Source of the DNA: Neurospora crassa OR74A
Taxonomy: Eukaryota > Ascomycota > Sordariomycetes > Sordariales > Sordariaceae
Length of the DNA stretch: 64,000 nt
Direction: 5' to 3'
NCBI RefSeq assembly: GCF_000182925.2
Contig: NC_026505.1
Span: forward strand, 6,200,001-6,264,000
Made by a program: the position numbers and the translations under genes. The notes beneath the pieces were generated by a model. The model saw nothing but the letters and a program-made list of their open reading frames with translations. It had not been told where the DNA came from and made no database searches. Below, one piece after another: positions 53,895-64,000 of this stretch. Every line of letters starts with the position of its first letter. Within the stretch, counting starts at the first letter, position 1.

Positions 53895-54740
53895 ATGTGT
53901 GCCTCGCCATCATCAACTTGGATATTGCTGGCCATCCTCAGCTCAGCCCTTCTCCCAACCACTGCTGCCATTTGCAATCGCAAACTCCTCCTTACAGTCT
54001 ATCTTTTTCTGCTTGGATTGACCATGGGCCAGGCTGGTCCTGTCAAGACATAACATACGACCTTCAATACATGGAAAACAACAAGCCCGCTGTGATTATC
54101 TCGAGTATCTTCCAACCACATTCTCAGGATTGACTTTAACCGCACCATCATCGACATGGCCACCTGCTCAACCTTCACCAAGGTTGTCTCCACCACCTCC
54201 TACAGGCCCTTTGTGCTCGGCGCTCATATCCGTCACTACCTCAGTGACAATAGCGTCTACAAGATTGACATTATCGTCTCCACCACTGGTTCATGGTTCT
54301 TCGACGCCAGTCGGACCCTACGATACGCTCAACAAAGAAACTGGCCCGTCATGCTACCTGCTCAGAGAGATACCTGACACACTCCAAGCAGCATCTGATA
54401 CACATCTCAACATGTGGAGCAACAAGAGTGCCATTGACGCTGTTCCATGGGGGCCGCCATGTGCCCGACTGGAGGGAAGCGTGTAGTGTATACTGGCAAA
54501 GGAGCGCCGGATGATTCGTGCAAAGCGGGCATCCCGAGCAACAACGCATCCATCTTACTCTAACTGATGATGTGTCTTTGATGAAAGCATGGGGACTTTG
54601 AGCGTACTTTGCGACTATGAGCATTTGGGAAATGCACCGGATACTCATGAGTTCAGGCTGGAGGGGAGCAAGCTGAGATATGTGCATACTAGTATCACGG
54701 TTGCGGACAGTTCTGCATGGGATGACGTATAGGCGAAGCT
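53895..54740 (+). pseudogene. decayed paralogue of the 4787 secreted protein
   Basis: Pieces of the 4787-5590 protein recur here in order but in shifting frames. A signal-like start (MCASPSSTWILLAILSSALL) with ICNRKLL aligns to TCDRDFL. Then ITYDLQYMENNKPA aligns to ISYTQNFKTA, LRIDFNRTIID to LRIDHNRSIYD, and VYKIDIIVSTTGSWFFDAS to LSKIETIVTSKGDWLFDPS. AVPWGPPCARLEGS aligns to KVPWGTPCARLEGG, and DTHEFRLEGSKLRYVHT to DSHEFRVEGGRLRLVHT. At least four frame changes separate these blocks and no plausible introns explain them. It is a host gene relic, about 49 kb from the intact copy and on the same strand. Confidence 0.8.
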
Positions 54741-55009
54741 TTTGAGGCATGATGATACAGCTCACAGGCCGCGTGAGTGAGGCTCATGGCTGGAGGCACA
54801 AAGTTTGCGTTTCCTTGTTCCATCTCTGGAAGGCAGCCGGGTTCACAAAAAATCAGCGGACTTTGCACTTACAGTCCAATGAGTTTTGGCATGGAAGTAT
54901 CACCAACGCCTGCACAACCATCCAGTCACTGATAAAGAGCTATCGTGGGCACTCACTGCAATCCCGAGCATCACGTCTCCAGTTCTGTCTCTACCAACCA
55001 AAAAAAAAC
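54741..55009. other. promoter and leader of the 2EXR gene
   Basis: Short gap with an A-run directly before the chosen start. The frame of the next gene is open from 54749. Confidence 0.4.
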
Positions 55010-56671
55010 ATGTTAAAAGGCCTCGCCAAACTCTTCAACATGTCCACCACCACTTCCACCCCCGATTACTTCCCCCTCTTTCCCTACCTCCCCGGCGAAC
55101 TCCGAGCCCTCATCTGGAAGCACGCCGTCGAACCCTACCGCGTCCTGCGCGTAACCCTCTATCAAAAGGACTTCCCACCCAACCCCCAACTCCCACCCAG
55201 CTCCCAGTTCTTGGGTTCCGCGGTCTACGGCCCGCCCTGGAACGTCAAAATGGGCTGTACCGATGCACTCGTCGCAGCTACAAGACGCGTGCGCGATTTG
55301 ATGCTGGTTTCGACAGAGGCATATCGAGATATTATAGACTATATCCTGCCCGATCGGATCCATATCACGGTCGATTGGGACCCTCCCTATTTGCAGGGGA
55401 TGCATATGTTCGCGAGTAAAGGCGAGAAGGTATACAAGATTCCATGGAACAGGAGGACCGAGAAGGTTTGTTTGGAGATGGTGCATTTGAAGTGGGATAC
55501 TTACCAGAGTGGGGGGATGAGGGAGGGAATGTGGGAAAGGACAAGGGAGGAGATACCGAGGGGGGGCGACCTACCTGCGCCGCCGGTGTGGGTTAACGAG
55601 GTCGGGTATGAGCCGTTTGGTCAAGACCCTGAGTCCAACTCGGAGTCGGATCCCGATGATAGTCGTGATCCATCAAGGCCATCGAGGTTTTACGTCCCTC
55701 CCACCGAAGCCATCGCCGGGCTCTCTCTCACTGAACCAGACTCAGACATGGACCTACATATAGACCCCAGAGCACCAGGCGAGATCTACATCCCCCACAC
55801 ACTCGCCCAGGTCATCATTAGAAGACACATCAGCCTCGCCCCCATCCTTACTCGCCTCGCCCCCGTCGCATACGAATCCCTCATCCCACTTCTTTTGCTT
55901 TGCAAGATCCTGCGCGTCACTAACATAACCATCATCGCCGACTCCATCCTCTACAGCGACCTTCCTGCTGGCCCCAGTCCATCATGGGTAGACGAACACA
56001 AAGTACTTCACGAACCGTGGATGGCGGAGTTAAGCAGGTTGAGCACTGCGTTGGCGGATCTTTTAAACTCTGAAACATCAACAACCCAGCCCCAGCCCCA
56101 AACCCAAACCCGGCACGAAGTCCTAGCCCACGAACTCTGCGCCATGTCTCTGTCCCCCGCCGACTTACGCAAGATCCGCTTCTATCGCCTTCGCGATCCA
56201 AATCCACCAACAGCGTTCCAAGACGGCCGTCGAAACGCGCGGGAGACACGACGGGTAGGAGGAGGAGAATGGGGAAACGGTCATCCTGGAACTTCAAATC
56301 GGGCAGGTGCATGGAATGGGGGAGATCAAAATCGTGCGCAAGAGCTGAGTAGAAGGGAGGGACAGTATGGTCGGTTTGGAAGCAGGAGGGGGTGGTGGTC
56401 GGGACTGGGATCGGGAGGGAGGTCATGGAGTACGGGGTCGGGAGTAAGAATGGGATACGGGTACGCGGGGAGGGGAGGGTTGGATTTGGAGCTGGGAGCA
56501 GGGCAGGGGACGGTTAGGGAGGTAGTGGCGGGGGGAGTGGGGTGGGAAGGCTTGGGTGCGATGGGTGCAATAGGCAGCGGGAGGGTGCTTGATACGTCGC
56601 CGCCGGTAACGTCGATGGTGGGATCTTCGTGGGGTTCGGGATCTGGATTGGGACCGAGATTCCGGGTTTGA
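55010..56671 (+). CDS. 2EXR domain protein, unknown function
   Basis: A 553-residue protein. Residues 15-110 match the fungal 2EXR plan: DYFPLFPYLPGELRALIWKH, then AVEPYRVLRV, with a later segment TRRVRDLMLVSTEAYRDI. Such proteins are abundant in filamentous ascomycetes and have no proven function; 2EXR is named for its two conserved ExR motifs. The middle is acidic and Ser-rich, followed by a helical part (IIRRHISLAPILTRLAPVAY ... LLLLCKILRVTNITII). The C-terminal 150 residues are Gly/Arg-rich and disordered, which is unusual for the family. Two start codons are possible, 55010 (MLKGLAKLFN) and 55040 (MSTTTSTPDYF); the second would begin close to the domain. No intron. Confidence 0.75.
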   Translation: MLKGLAKLFNMSTTTSTPDYFPLFPYLPGELRALIWKHAVEPYRVLRVTLYQKDFPPNPQLPPSSQFLGSAVYGPPWNVKMGCTDALVAATRRVRDLMLVSTEAYRDIIDYILPDRIHITVDWDPPYLQGMHMFASKGEKVYKIPWNRRTEKVCLEMVHLKWDTYQSGGMREGMWERTREEIPRGGDLPAPPVWVNEVGYEPFGQDPESNSESDPDDSRDPSRPSRFYVPPTEAIAGLSLTEPDSDMDLHIDPRAPGEIYIPHTLAQVIIRRHISLAPILTRLAPVAYESLIPLLLLCKILRVTNITIIADSILYSDLPAGPSPSWVDEHKVLHEPWMAELSRLSTALADLLNSETSTTQPQPQTQTRHEVLAHELCAMSLSPADLRKIRFYRLRDPNPPTAFQDGRRNARETRRVGGGEWGNGHPGTSNRAGAWNGGDQNRAQELSRREGQYGRFGSRRGWWSGLGSGGRSWSTGSGVRMGYGYAGRGGLDLELGAGQGTVREVVAGGVGWEGLGAMGAIGSGRVLDTSPPVTSMVGSSWGSGSGLGPRFRV

Positions 56672-57951
56672 GCGTCTGTGATGGCCGAACATCGAGATTT
56701 CGGGTCTTGGGAAAACCGGGATGGAGCTAACCTAGAGGTACTGGAGTGAGCGGCACAGGAGGCCGAGAATGATGGAACGGGACATTGAGCATGGGCAGAA
56801 CTGGCGAGGCAACAAAGACCGTGGTGTAAAAAACGACTGTTGTTCAGCGAACAGCCGTTCCATTGGCGGCAGTTCAACATCACAAGTCAGAACATTGGAG
56901 GCTTGATGCTGACGCTGACATAAGTTGTACGCCATCGGAAGACTCCAAGTCCGAAGTCAGCCACATAGGAGTGGCTGAGGTAGAGTTGGTGTGTTGTTAT
57001 TTTTGGCTACACTCAGTGCTATCATTGAGACTGACGTCGATGGAGTGCGTGTGCTCTTCTTCTGGCATGTGGTGTGCCTGGATTGTGGCGCACTTTGTTC
57101 TTCCGTTATTCCTGAGATAGCCGTGTCTTTGTTTGGTTTGGGAGACGGGAAGGTAAGACAAAAGGGGACGGGAGGGAAGATAAAGGAGGCGGTTCATGTA
57201 TTTAGAAGATCTGGATGTTCGGCTTTTGAGTCAAATTGCCAGAGCAGTTATTACCGGCTGGCATTGAATGTGATGGGAGGTCTACTGAGGAAATGGGTGG
57301 TGTCGCGCGGTGTGCAGGTGGAAGAGCAGCGTGGTGATGGCATTATGTTCGTGCTTGGGTTGATGAGTATCAGTCGAGTTGTGCTCGGTTGCAAGATGTC
57401 TTGAGCCGTGTTCATTGATCCTCCTTGCTTGCATATTATCATATGCATTGTGCTAACATTCTTTACAGGCCCGCTGATGGTCTTTGCCGCATTTCCCGTC
57501 ACGATTCCAGATGTTGTGACCCAAAACATCACCACTATCTTGATCAACATGGAAACTCCATTCCTCAGGATCCCGCTCAACATCAGTCTGTTTGTCTCCC
57601 TCAACTTGGCACTATCCAAAATGTCCACGAGCCATCGCTAGCTAGGGGCAACAATCAGCCACCCACCTTGGCGGAACTACCCTCCTGACTGCACTCACAC
57701 AATCTCAAGAAACGGCACCCGCTTGGTATTGTTGTTTACTTCCTTTCACCCCCTTTACCCCTGAGATGCATATAACTTGCAGCGCCATCACAACAAGGAT
57801 AGGCACACTTTTCCCTCGATAGTCTGGTCCCGAGTCACAAACACACTTTGCTCGCTGTGCAGCAAAACATTCGCTATCCCCAATTCTTGCCTGCTTTTCC
57901 AACTAGTACCTTCGTTTCAACTGACACATCACTTACTACATCCTACGTACC
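56672..57951. other. intergenic, no gene supported
   Basis: About 1.3 kb with overlapping short frames on both strands and a single TAGAGGTA at 56733. The last 100 bases form the leader of the next gene. Confidence 0.45.
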
Positions 57952-59036
57952 ATGCATCAACGCTCGTTCAAGTCGACAGCCAAATGCGGCGCCACCAGCA
58001 CCAAGACAGCCCTCTTGGGACTGTTGATGGCTGCGCCGGGGGTCTGGGTGCAGGCTGCTCCTGGCGTTAGTCTTGATGCCGTAGTGGCCAACAAGCTCGA
58101 GACCAAGAGCCTCGATAGTTCTTCCATCATTGCCAGCAAGCCAAAAGGTGACGACGGAGATGACCCCTGGTTGATGCCAGCCAACAAGTTCTACGACAAC
58201 TACCTGGACAACTACTGGGCGAACCGGAACCAGTCTTCTGTGCATGGGCGGTCGTCGCTAGCGGGCATGGCGCACAGGAAGCGGACTGTGCCGAAGTATG
58301 ATTCTGGTATGTTTCCCCTTTCTCCCCCTCCCTGACCGTTCTCACGGAAACCCAAGACACTGACGTACATCCAGCCCTCTACTGCGGCGTCTTCGCCACC
58401 GGCTACAAAGAGGACATCTCCGCTCTCCTCTGGGACTTCCACACCAAACAAAACATCATCCACTACATCGTCGGCTGGCGCGAGTGCCGGCGCGTCGCAT
58501 GCAAGAACACCAGTGGTATCTACATCTGCAACGACACGACCCAAACCGTGCGCGTCACGGGCGAGCGTATCTACACACTTGGCAAGATTCCCTCTGACAA
58601 TTGCTGCCACCAAGGTCCGCCGGAAAACCCGACCAAGAAAGTCGGACATGGGATGAGCGGGCAAAAGTTCACGGGCACCGGGTTCAATGTCATTGTGGCG
58701 TATGCGAATTGCAATAAGGGCGAGTGGGACTATCGGCCGCAGATGGGCCCGGCGGATAATCCGTGGGGACCGAATCTGGAGTGTTATACGGAGTTTTACG
58801 GGATGAGTCCGTCGCCGACGAATGGGGATGTGGTGACCAAGAGGGGGACGACGGAACTGAAAGAGAGGAAGTGGGAGTTGGTGGATGATGGGACGGGGGT
58901 GATGGATTTGGTGGAGAGGGAGAATACCTCTACTGTCAGGGAGAATGAAGTTGGTGGGGATGCGGATGTGGTGAAGCTGGAGGGGTGGGAGATGGCGAAG
59001 AGGGAGGAAAAGGCAGAGAAGAGGCTTGAGGCTTGA
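57952..59036 (+). CDS. secreted Cys-containing protein, unknown function
   Basis: Two exons (57952-58306, 58375-59036) around a 68 nt intron (donor GTATGT, branch CTGAC, acceptor CATCCAG) encode 338 residues. A basic start followed by ALLGLLMAAPGVWVQAAPG looks like a signal peptide, with a possible pro-region ending at the dibasic site AHRKRTVPKYD. The mature part has nine cysteines (ALYCGVF, ECRRVACKN, YICNDTT, NCCHQG, ANCNKGEW, LECYTE) and beta-rich segments (QTVRVTGERIYTLG). The C-terminal 80 residues are charged (Lys/Glu) and probably disordered. No domain is recognised. A KR-processed secreted Cys-rich protein could be an effector-like or cell-surface factor, but nothing proves it. Confidence 0.78.
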
Positions 59037-60147
59037 GGCTTGATGGGAAGAATGTAAACCAACATGTAATAGGAGGGTGTCTGTTTTTCTCCCCTTTCGC
59101 TGTGTAAGATTGTGAGAGGTCCGTTGCGAGAAGGCGTCTGCACGATGGTGGCCTTTCTTTCCGGGGAAGCACAGGGATACATATGAGGGTACCGTCGTTT
59201 GTACATGGCCATTTCCGATACCACTTGAATTTCAATTTCCTTTTTCTTCCACTCTCGGGGTATCCCGCATGAAGTGATCTAATCAGATTTCTTCTCTTCT
59301 GTACTGTATCCAGTCAAAATGGGTCTCAACACTGCTCGTTCCTGGATGTCCATCCTTTTGGGAAGGTGAAGGTAACATGGGGTGACTACCTAGGTAGGGA
59401 GATACCACCTTCATGTTATCGTCGGTGCCTACACGTTTGAGGTTACCTACTTTGGGAAGCACCGGCGCACCTAACGCCGACGTGCATGCGCTTGTTAAAG
59501 TTTGAACGCATGAGTGTGGTGACAGGGGAACAAATGCGGGGGAACACAAAAGATAGGAAGGGTCCAACTTCCCTTTGGGGGGTTGTACCAAGGCCTATGT
59601 TGTCGGGGAAGCATCAATGTCGTGGGCGTGGTCTCTAGAGCGTGATATGTAGGAAGTTACTTGGTGTTGTGGCCTGTGGTCTCCTGGCTGGAGTGTTCCC
59701 TTGTTGTTGAAGACGAGGAAGAAGCCCCGACTTTGAAGATGCATCATCATGCATTGTCACTTCCTCTGCAGTAGTGTTTTTGATAGTGGATGGGAGACGA
59801 AGGAAGTTGCCAAAGATCTGGAGTAGCAGCCGCGTCATCTTCCTCTTTCCCAACTTCAGTTCTTTCCGAACATGGGGTTCAGGTGTGTCCAACCTGTCCA
59901 CGTGCCTTTGCGGGAGGACTATTGGCTGCTTTGTTTTCCAGTATTTGCGTTTTGCTTCGTTTCACCACTTTGGCACCATGTTCCTCCAATTTGCTAGATA
60001 TGTTACCTATCATCGAATACGATATCGAAGCCGGGGAAACTGTACATGGCATTGGGATGACAATTTGGGAAACTCCCAGGTATGGCAATAGGAGATATCG
60101 GTAACGAATGGCATGTGAGAACCAAGTTGATGATTCTGACAGTCGCC
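59037..60147. other. intergenic, no gene supported
   Basis: About 1.1 kb. A minus frame ending at 59635 contains a 67-codon ATG piece (MTRLLLQIFGNFLRLP) that could be a small exon but has no other support. A CCTACCTAGGTAGG-type palindrome lies at about 59386-59400. Confidence 0.4.
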
Positions 60148-60549
60148 TCAATTGACGCTTTCTTCACTCGCATTTGTGCAGTCACACCCTGATTTCGACG
60201 GTTTCCAGGTTAGCCAACTTCTTGCCCAGATGAACCCCCGCGGACCGCGCCACTTCCCGTCATTACAATGAGACTCACCACCACCACCGTCACCCACCCA
60301 CTCACCCATCCACCACATGGGCGGCCATGATGCCAATAGCGGAATGTTAAGCACGACTGCGCAGAACGCCATCAAGCCACCAAAGGCAACGGGGAAACCC
60401 GTCGACGGTTGGTGAAAAGCTTGTTCGTTCTTGGAAGTCTGAAAGTCTGAGGGGAAATGTAACCCTCCGTCTTTTTCTTTCTTTTCTTCTGATGATTGCG
60501 CCAACCAGCCAGCCCATGTATTGACGAACCAACTGCCTGAAAGGTCCAT
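60148..60549 (-). CDS. hypothetical small single-pass membrane protein
   Basis: From the ATG in CTCCATGGACC (60549) a 133-codon frame contains one likely membrane segment (GGLMAFCAVVLNIPLLASWP) after a charged, Ser-rich N-terminus (SEEKKEKDGG) and followed by PMWWMGEWVGDGGGG. Two GTGAGT donors, a GCTAAC branch and an AATCAG acceptor downstream suggest an intron in the last part. Splicing keeps the same final frame and gives a short Cys-containing end. No family is recognised. The start context and splice signals favour a real gene, but support is modest. Confidence 0.45.
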   Translation of the reverse strand: MDLSGSWFVNTWAGWLAQSSEEKKEKDGGLHFPSDFQTSKNEQAFHQPSTGFPVAFGGLMAFCAVVLNIPLLASWPPMWWMGEWVGDGGGGESHCNDGKWRGPRGFIWARSWLTWKPSKSGCDCTNASEESVN

Positions 60550-61984
60550 GGAGCCGCCGGGCGCTATTAAATGCACTCTCCATTGTTTACAGGGGCATCA
60601 AGCAACCCCCAGCGTCCGGCCACCTGCTGACTACAGATGCACAGTACATACCCCTACCTGGGAGGGGAGAGAGACGAGGGCAATGGCATGGAGACGCTGA
60701 TCTGGCTTGGCTGTGCTTGGCAACTGCCTGATTAGGGAGGTTTCATTCGGATGTCACCCAACCATCACCAGGTCCAGTCGCTAATAACCATGCTGGAGCC
60801 ATTAGCTACAGAAGACCATCATGAAAAAATTTGGCTTCGTCTTTCTCCAGATCGACATCGCAGCCTACTGGGTCAGTCAGCGGAGTGTAGTGCTTGTTCC
60901 TGCTGCCAACTGCCGCCCGAGGGCTAGTGTAGGCACTCATTGGTTACACTGGAAATGGAGGCCAAAGTTGGATCTGGTCAACCCGCCATTGATTCCAGCT
61001 CGTCCGTGCCGATTTCGGCATGTGGTGGTTCTCGTGTTGTCCGACTGTAGACGAGATGAAGAGATAATGCAGTATCCTGGATGATGGATTTCTACAGTCC
61101 GATTCGAGGGTTTGAGGCCTTTGTTGCAGTTTGCGTTCAGTAATGTGACTGAAACTAAAACGACAAGTCGGACGGCAGAGACTTCGATAATACGAACCGT
61201 GCAGGATATACCTACCTAGAGGCAAGTAAGAATGATCACGGTGAGAAAACACTGCCTGCTCACATATTGTCTTTGGTGGGTGATATCTTACTGACAGCTC
61301 TGCATAGCAATTGTTCTCACTCAACAAACACAAACATGCTGAGGTAGGGTACCCATGCTCGCCATGATAGTACATAGTAGCCTGTGTGTGGTAGGCGGAT
61401 GACAGGGCTTGAGGCAGGGGGGGACTTGGTGCCCCACGACAGGTGTGGCGCGAACCATGCTGTGTGTGCACTTGAGTGTGTCCTCGGATTTAATTCACAC
61501 ACGGCCACAATCACACGGCCTCACCCACAAGTCCCCATTCATCTGATCCATCCACTCACTCCCCTGGATCGGCAGAGCGCTCAATGTTACCTTACCTACC
61601 TGCCTTCACCAGCTCTTGACTTGGCTTTGGCCAGCCCCATGTGAGATGCGGTCTGCAATGACACCCCAGATAGCCGAACTCAAAGCGACCTAGGTTCCAA
61701 TTGGGAAGGTTGTCGTATTTGACCTTCCAGAACCTGTCGAATGCACCGAAATTATGTCCATCTCAGTCGTTATCGACGGCCCGAGATGCGCGGCGTTTTG
61801 GTCTTGTGCCTGTCTGGAGATACCCTTGCTCGTTGCGAGTTGAAGAATCATCTTGTATAAAGACTCAACAATGACCACGATCAAGAGGAGAGATTCTCTT
61901 TCCATCCTCAGGTCATCCTCTCCATCATCCATCCAGACAACCCCTCTCAGGATCACTTCCTCCGTCATCTCCTTCTAGCCCATC
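60550..61984. other. upstream region of the metalloprotease gene, no gene seen
   Basis: About 1.4 kb with only short frames. Probably regulatory DNA shared by the flanking divergent genes. Confidence 0.45.
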
Positions 61985-62974
61985 ATGCAGATCAAGTCTT
62001 TCCTCCTCGCGGCCGCTGCTGCCCCCGCCGCCCTCGGCGCTGCCGTCAACACCATCAAGCCCTTCAACTGCGGTACTGATGCTCCCTCGCGCCAGCACAT
62101 CCAGATGACCAAGGAGCTCGCCGAGAAGGAGGCTGCTATGGCTGCCGAGGGTATCATGACGGCCCAGGCCACCATCAACGTCAATGTCTACTTCCACGTT
62201 GTTGCCGCCTCCACCGCGCTCAGCGATGGCTACGTTACCGTATGTCGTTTTCACCCATTTACCAAACTTTTAGTCAACTAACATGAAATTGCAGTCCACC
62301 ATGATCAACAACCAGGTCGCCACCCTCAACAAGGCCTACGCCCCGCACAACATCCAGTTCACCCTCAAGGGCACCGACTACACCATCAACAGCAACTGGG
62401 CCGTCGACGGCTCCGAGCTCGCCATGAAGAAGGCCTTGAGGAAGGGAACCTACAAGGACCTGAACCTGTACATCCTCAAGGACCTCGGCGACGCTCTTGG
62501 GTATTGCTACTTCCCGACCTCGGTCACGTCCAAGTCCAACGACTGGTACTACGACGGCTGCTCCATCCTGTACGACACCTTGCCCGGCGGCTCGCTGACC
62601 AACTACAACCTCGGCCACACGTCCACCCACGAGATCGGCCACTGGTTCGGTCTGTACCATACCTTCCAGGGCGGATGCTCGGGCAACGGCGATTACGTGT
62701 CGGATACCCCTGCCCAGGCGTCGGCGAGCAGTGGATGCCCGACGGGTAGGGACTCGTGCCCTAGCCAGCCTGGCTTGGATCCTATTCACAATTATATGGA
62801 TTACTCTTATGAGTATGTGTTCCCCCTTTCCCTTTTTTTGGATTTCCTGGTTGAGGTGAGGAAGATGACTGACAGATAAAAAACAACAGCACCTGCTACG
62901 AGGAGTTCACTTCGGGCCAGAGGACCCGCATGACTTCGTACTGGAACCAGTACCGCGCCAACGCCTCCGTCTAA
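61985..62974 (+). CDS. secreted metalloprotease, M43/pappalysin-like (MEP1 type)
   Basis: Three exons (61985-62239, 62295-62812, 62890-62974) give 285 residues; introns of 55 nt (GTATGT, branch CTAAC, TTGCAG) and 77 nt (GTATGT, branch CTGAC, CAACAG). An N-terminal signal peptide (MQIKSFLLAAAAAPAALGA) is followed by FNCGTDAPSRQHIQM, the usual mature start of fungal extracellular metalloproteases. The zinc site is HEIGHWFGLYHTF, i.e. HExxHxxGxxH, with the catalytic Glu. A downstream Met-turn NYMDYSYDTCYEEFT, formed across the second intron, completes the metzincin fold. Cysteines in CGYC-type and GGCSGNG positions form the usual disulfides. It should act outside the cell, cutting proteins for nutrition or against competitors. 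Length and intron positions agree with family norms. Confidence 0.92.
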
Positions 62975-64000
62975 GCGGCAGACCTGAGGATGGTCGACGA
63001 CTCTGCAGCAGTTCGAGACCGCAATGTTTGTTGTAGGCGATGGCAGTTCAGATCTGGTTGTACATAGTGACTTTTTCTCTCTTCCATGTGTGTGATTTTG
63101 TCTGGATCTGCACTTGGAAGAAGGATTGAACGGATGATCATGGATGTCTATAATGATGAGATGATGAGAGATGGATGGATGATACCTGGTGGGATTGATG
63201 GAGAGGAGAGATACCAAACCGACAGAATGAATGAATCTTGTTCTTGTACTTGTTGGTGGTCGTGATTGTGATCGTGTCTGCGTCTGCTGTCCGGTGAAAC
63301 TGTCGTTTACTCAGTCGAGTACTCCGTTGTAACTTTGATGATGCTGGGAGACAGGAGACGGCGTACCTCTACCGATGGAAGGCGACACGCTACCTGAGGG
63401 TCGTGGTGCGGTCGTTGTCGGTGAAAATGGACTTTGCTCAACCCCCTTCCAGGAAGGTGAAGCTGAAGTCGAAATTGAAGCAAGTCGAAGTTGACAAGAT
63501 GCCCTGAAGTTGAACTTGAAGTTGGACGTCAGATGAAAATCGCAGCAAGCAACCCCACGCAAAGCACCACGCAGAAACACCTGCATGCAAAGACGACAGC
63601 GCGAAGCACAAAGCATCAGCCCGGCATGACAGAAACAGACGGGCGTCCATACGTATAAGAAAAAAACAATTGGAGATGGGAATGGGAATGGGAAACGGAA
63701 TAATGTCAAAGAATCAAGCAAAAACCGGAAGGAAGCCATCGCCCATAGAAGCAGCGAGCTTGGCGCCAAACGCGGGGCATTTGCGCATCCGCCGATGCCT
63801 AATTGCCGATGCGAGCACAAGACGTACGTACCGCGACGCGCCCTCTTTCTGACCTACATGTTAGTACAAGGCAACTATTGAATGCCCCAATGGACTCCCC
63901 ATGCGATACGCGATACCTTTTATACCTACGTACAAATCAGTTATATCGGTCTGTAAAATCAGACCTTAAAAAAAACGTCGTGAAGTGAGGAAGGAGACCC
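62975..64000. other. 3' flank to window end, no gene seen
   Basis: Probable 3' UTR of the metalloprotease gene to about 63250, then DNA with short frames. A TACCTCTA lies at 63364. A gene beginning beyond the right edge cannot be excluded. Confidence 0.45.

Overview
The window looks like nuclear DNA of a filamentous ascomycete, most likely a member of the Sordariales close to Neurospora or Sordaria. The reasons are short introns (about 60-120 nt) with GT..AG ends and CTAAC/CTGAC branch sites, CAACCATGG-type start contexts, an intron-bearing nuclear tRNA, and typical fungal families: a hybrid histidine kinase, a nitrate/nitrite porter, a 2EXR protein and an M43 metalloprotease. The genus is inferred from style, not proven.

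Layout. 1-20 kb: a salicylate-hydroxylase-like FAD monooxygenase (minus), a small secreted protein (4787-5590), a TA-flanked MITE (6284-6626), a PAS/histidine kinase/receiver hybrid kinase (8388-11165), two copies of a 0.65 kb TIR element carrying a tRNA-like block (13372-14017 and 16302-16978), and an Asn/Thr-rich low-complexity protein (17322-18905, minus).

20-41 kb holds the main discovery: about 13 tandem, co-oriented (minus strand), related but strongly diverged single-copy-sized genes with no family I can name. They share an N-terminal helical module (pattern L..aLqdfAvkYxEL ... WHxYFvxsLrkfLrdLPP), a variable charged linker that often carries KR...KRxK nuclear-localisation-like clusters, and a C-terminal beta-rich module (around FTVxxxGxYTVxVxEG ... 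LNGPATVxVxVQKK). Individual members carry their own repeat expansions (poly-Asn, NYNP, NSTALVPANN, ST runs). One is clearly broken, one lacks the C-terminal module, and one (20001-20672) is so divergent that membership is uncertain. The pattern suggests birth-and-death evolution of a nuclear protein family.

42-64 kb is ordinary mixed genome: an intron-containing tRNA-Thr(TGT), a protein-kinase-like gene, the complex I subunit NDUFB7/B18 (three small exons), a nitrate/nitrite transporter, a J-domain-like protein lacking HPD, a gene-relic zone containing a decayed paralogue of the secreted protein at 4787, a 2EXR protein, a secreted Cys-containing protein, and an M43-type secreted metalloprotease.

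Throughout the non-coding DNA the octamer TACCTCTA/TAGAGGTA occurs about 30 times, against about 2 expected by chance.
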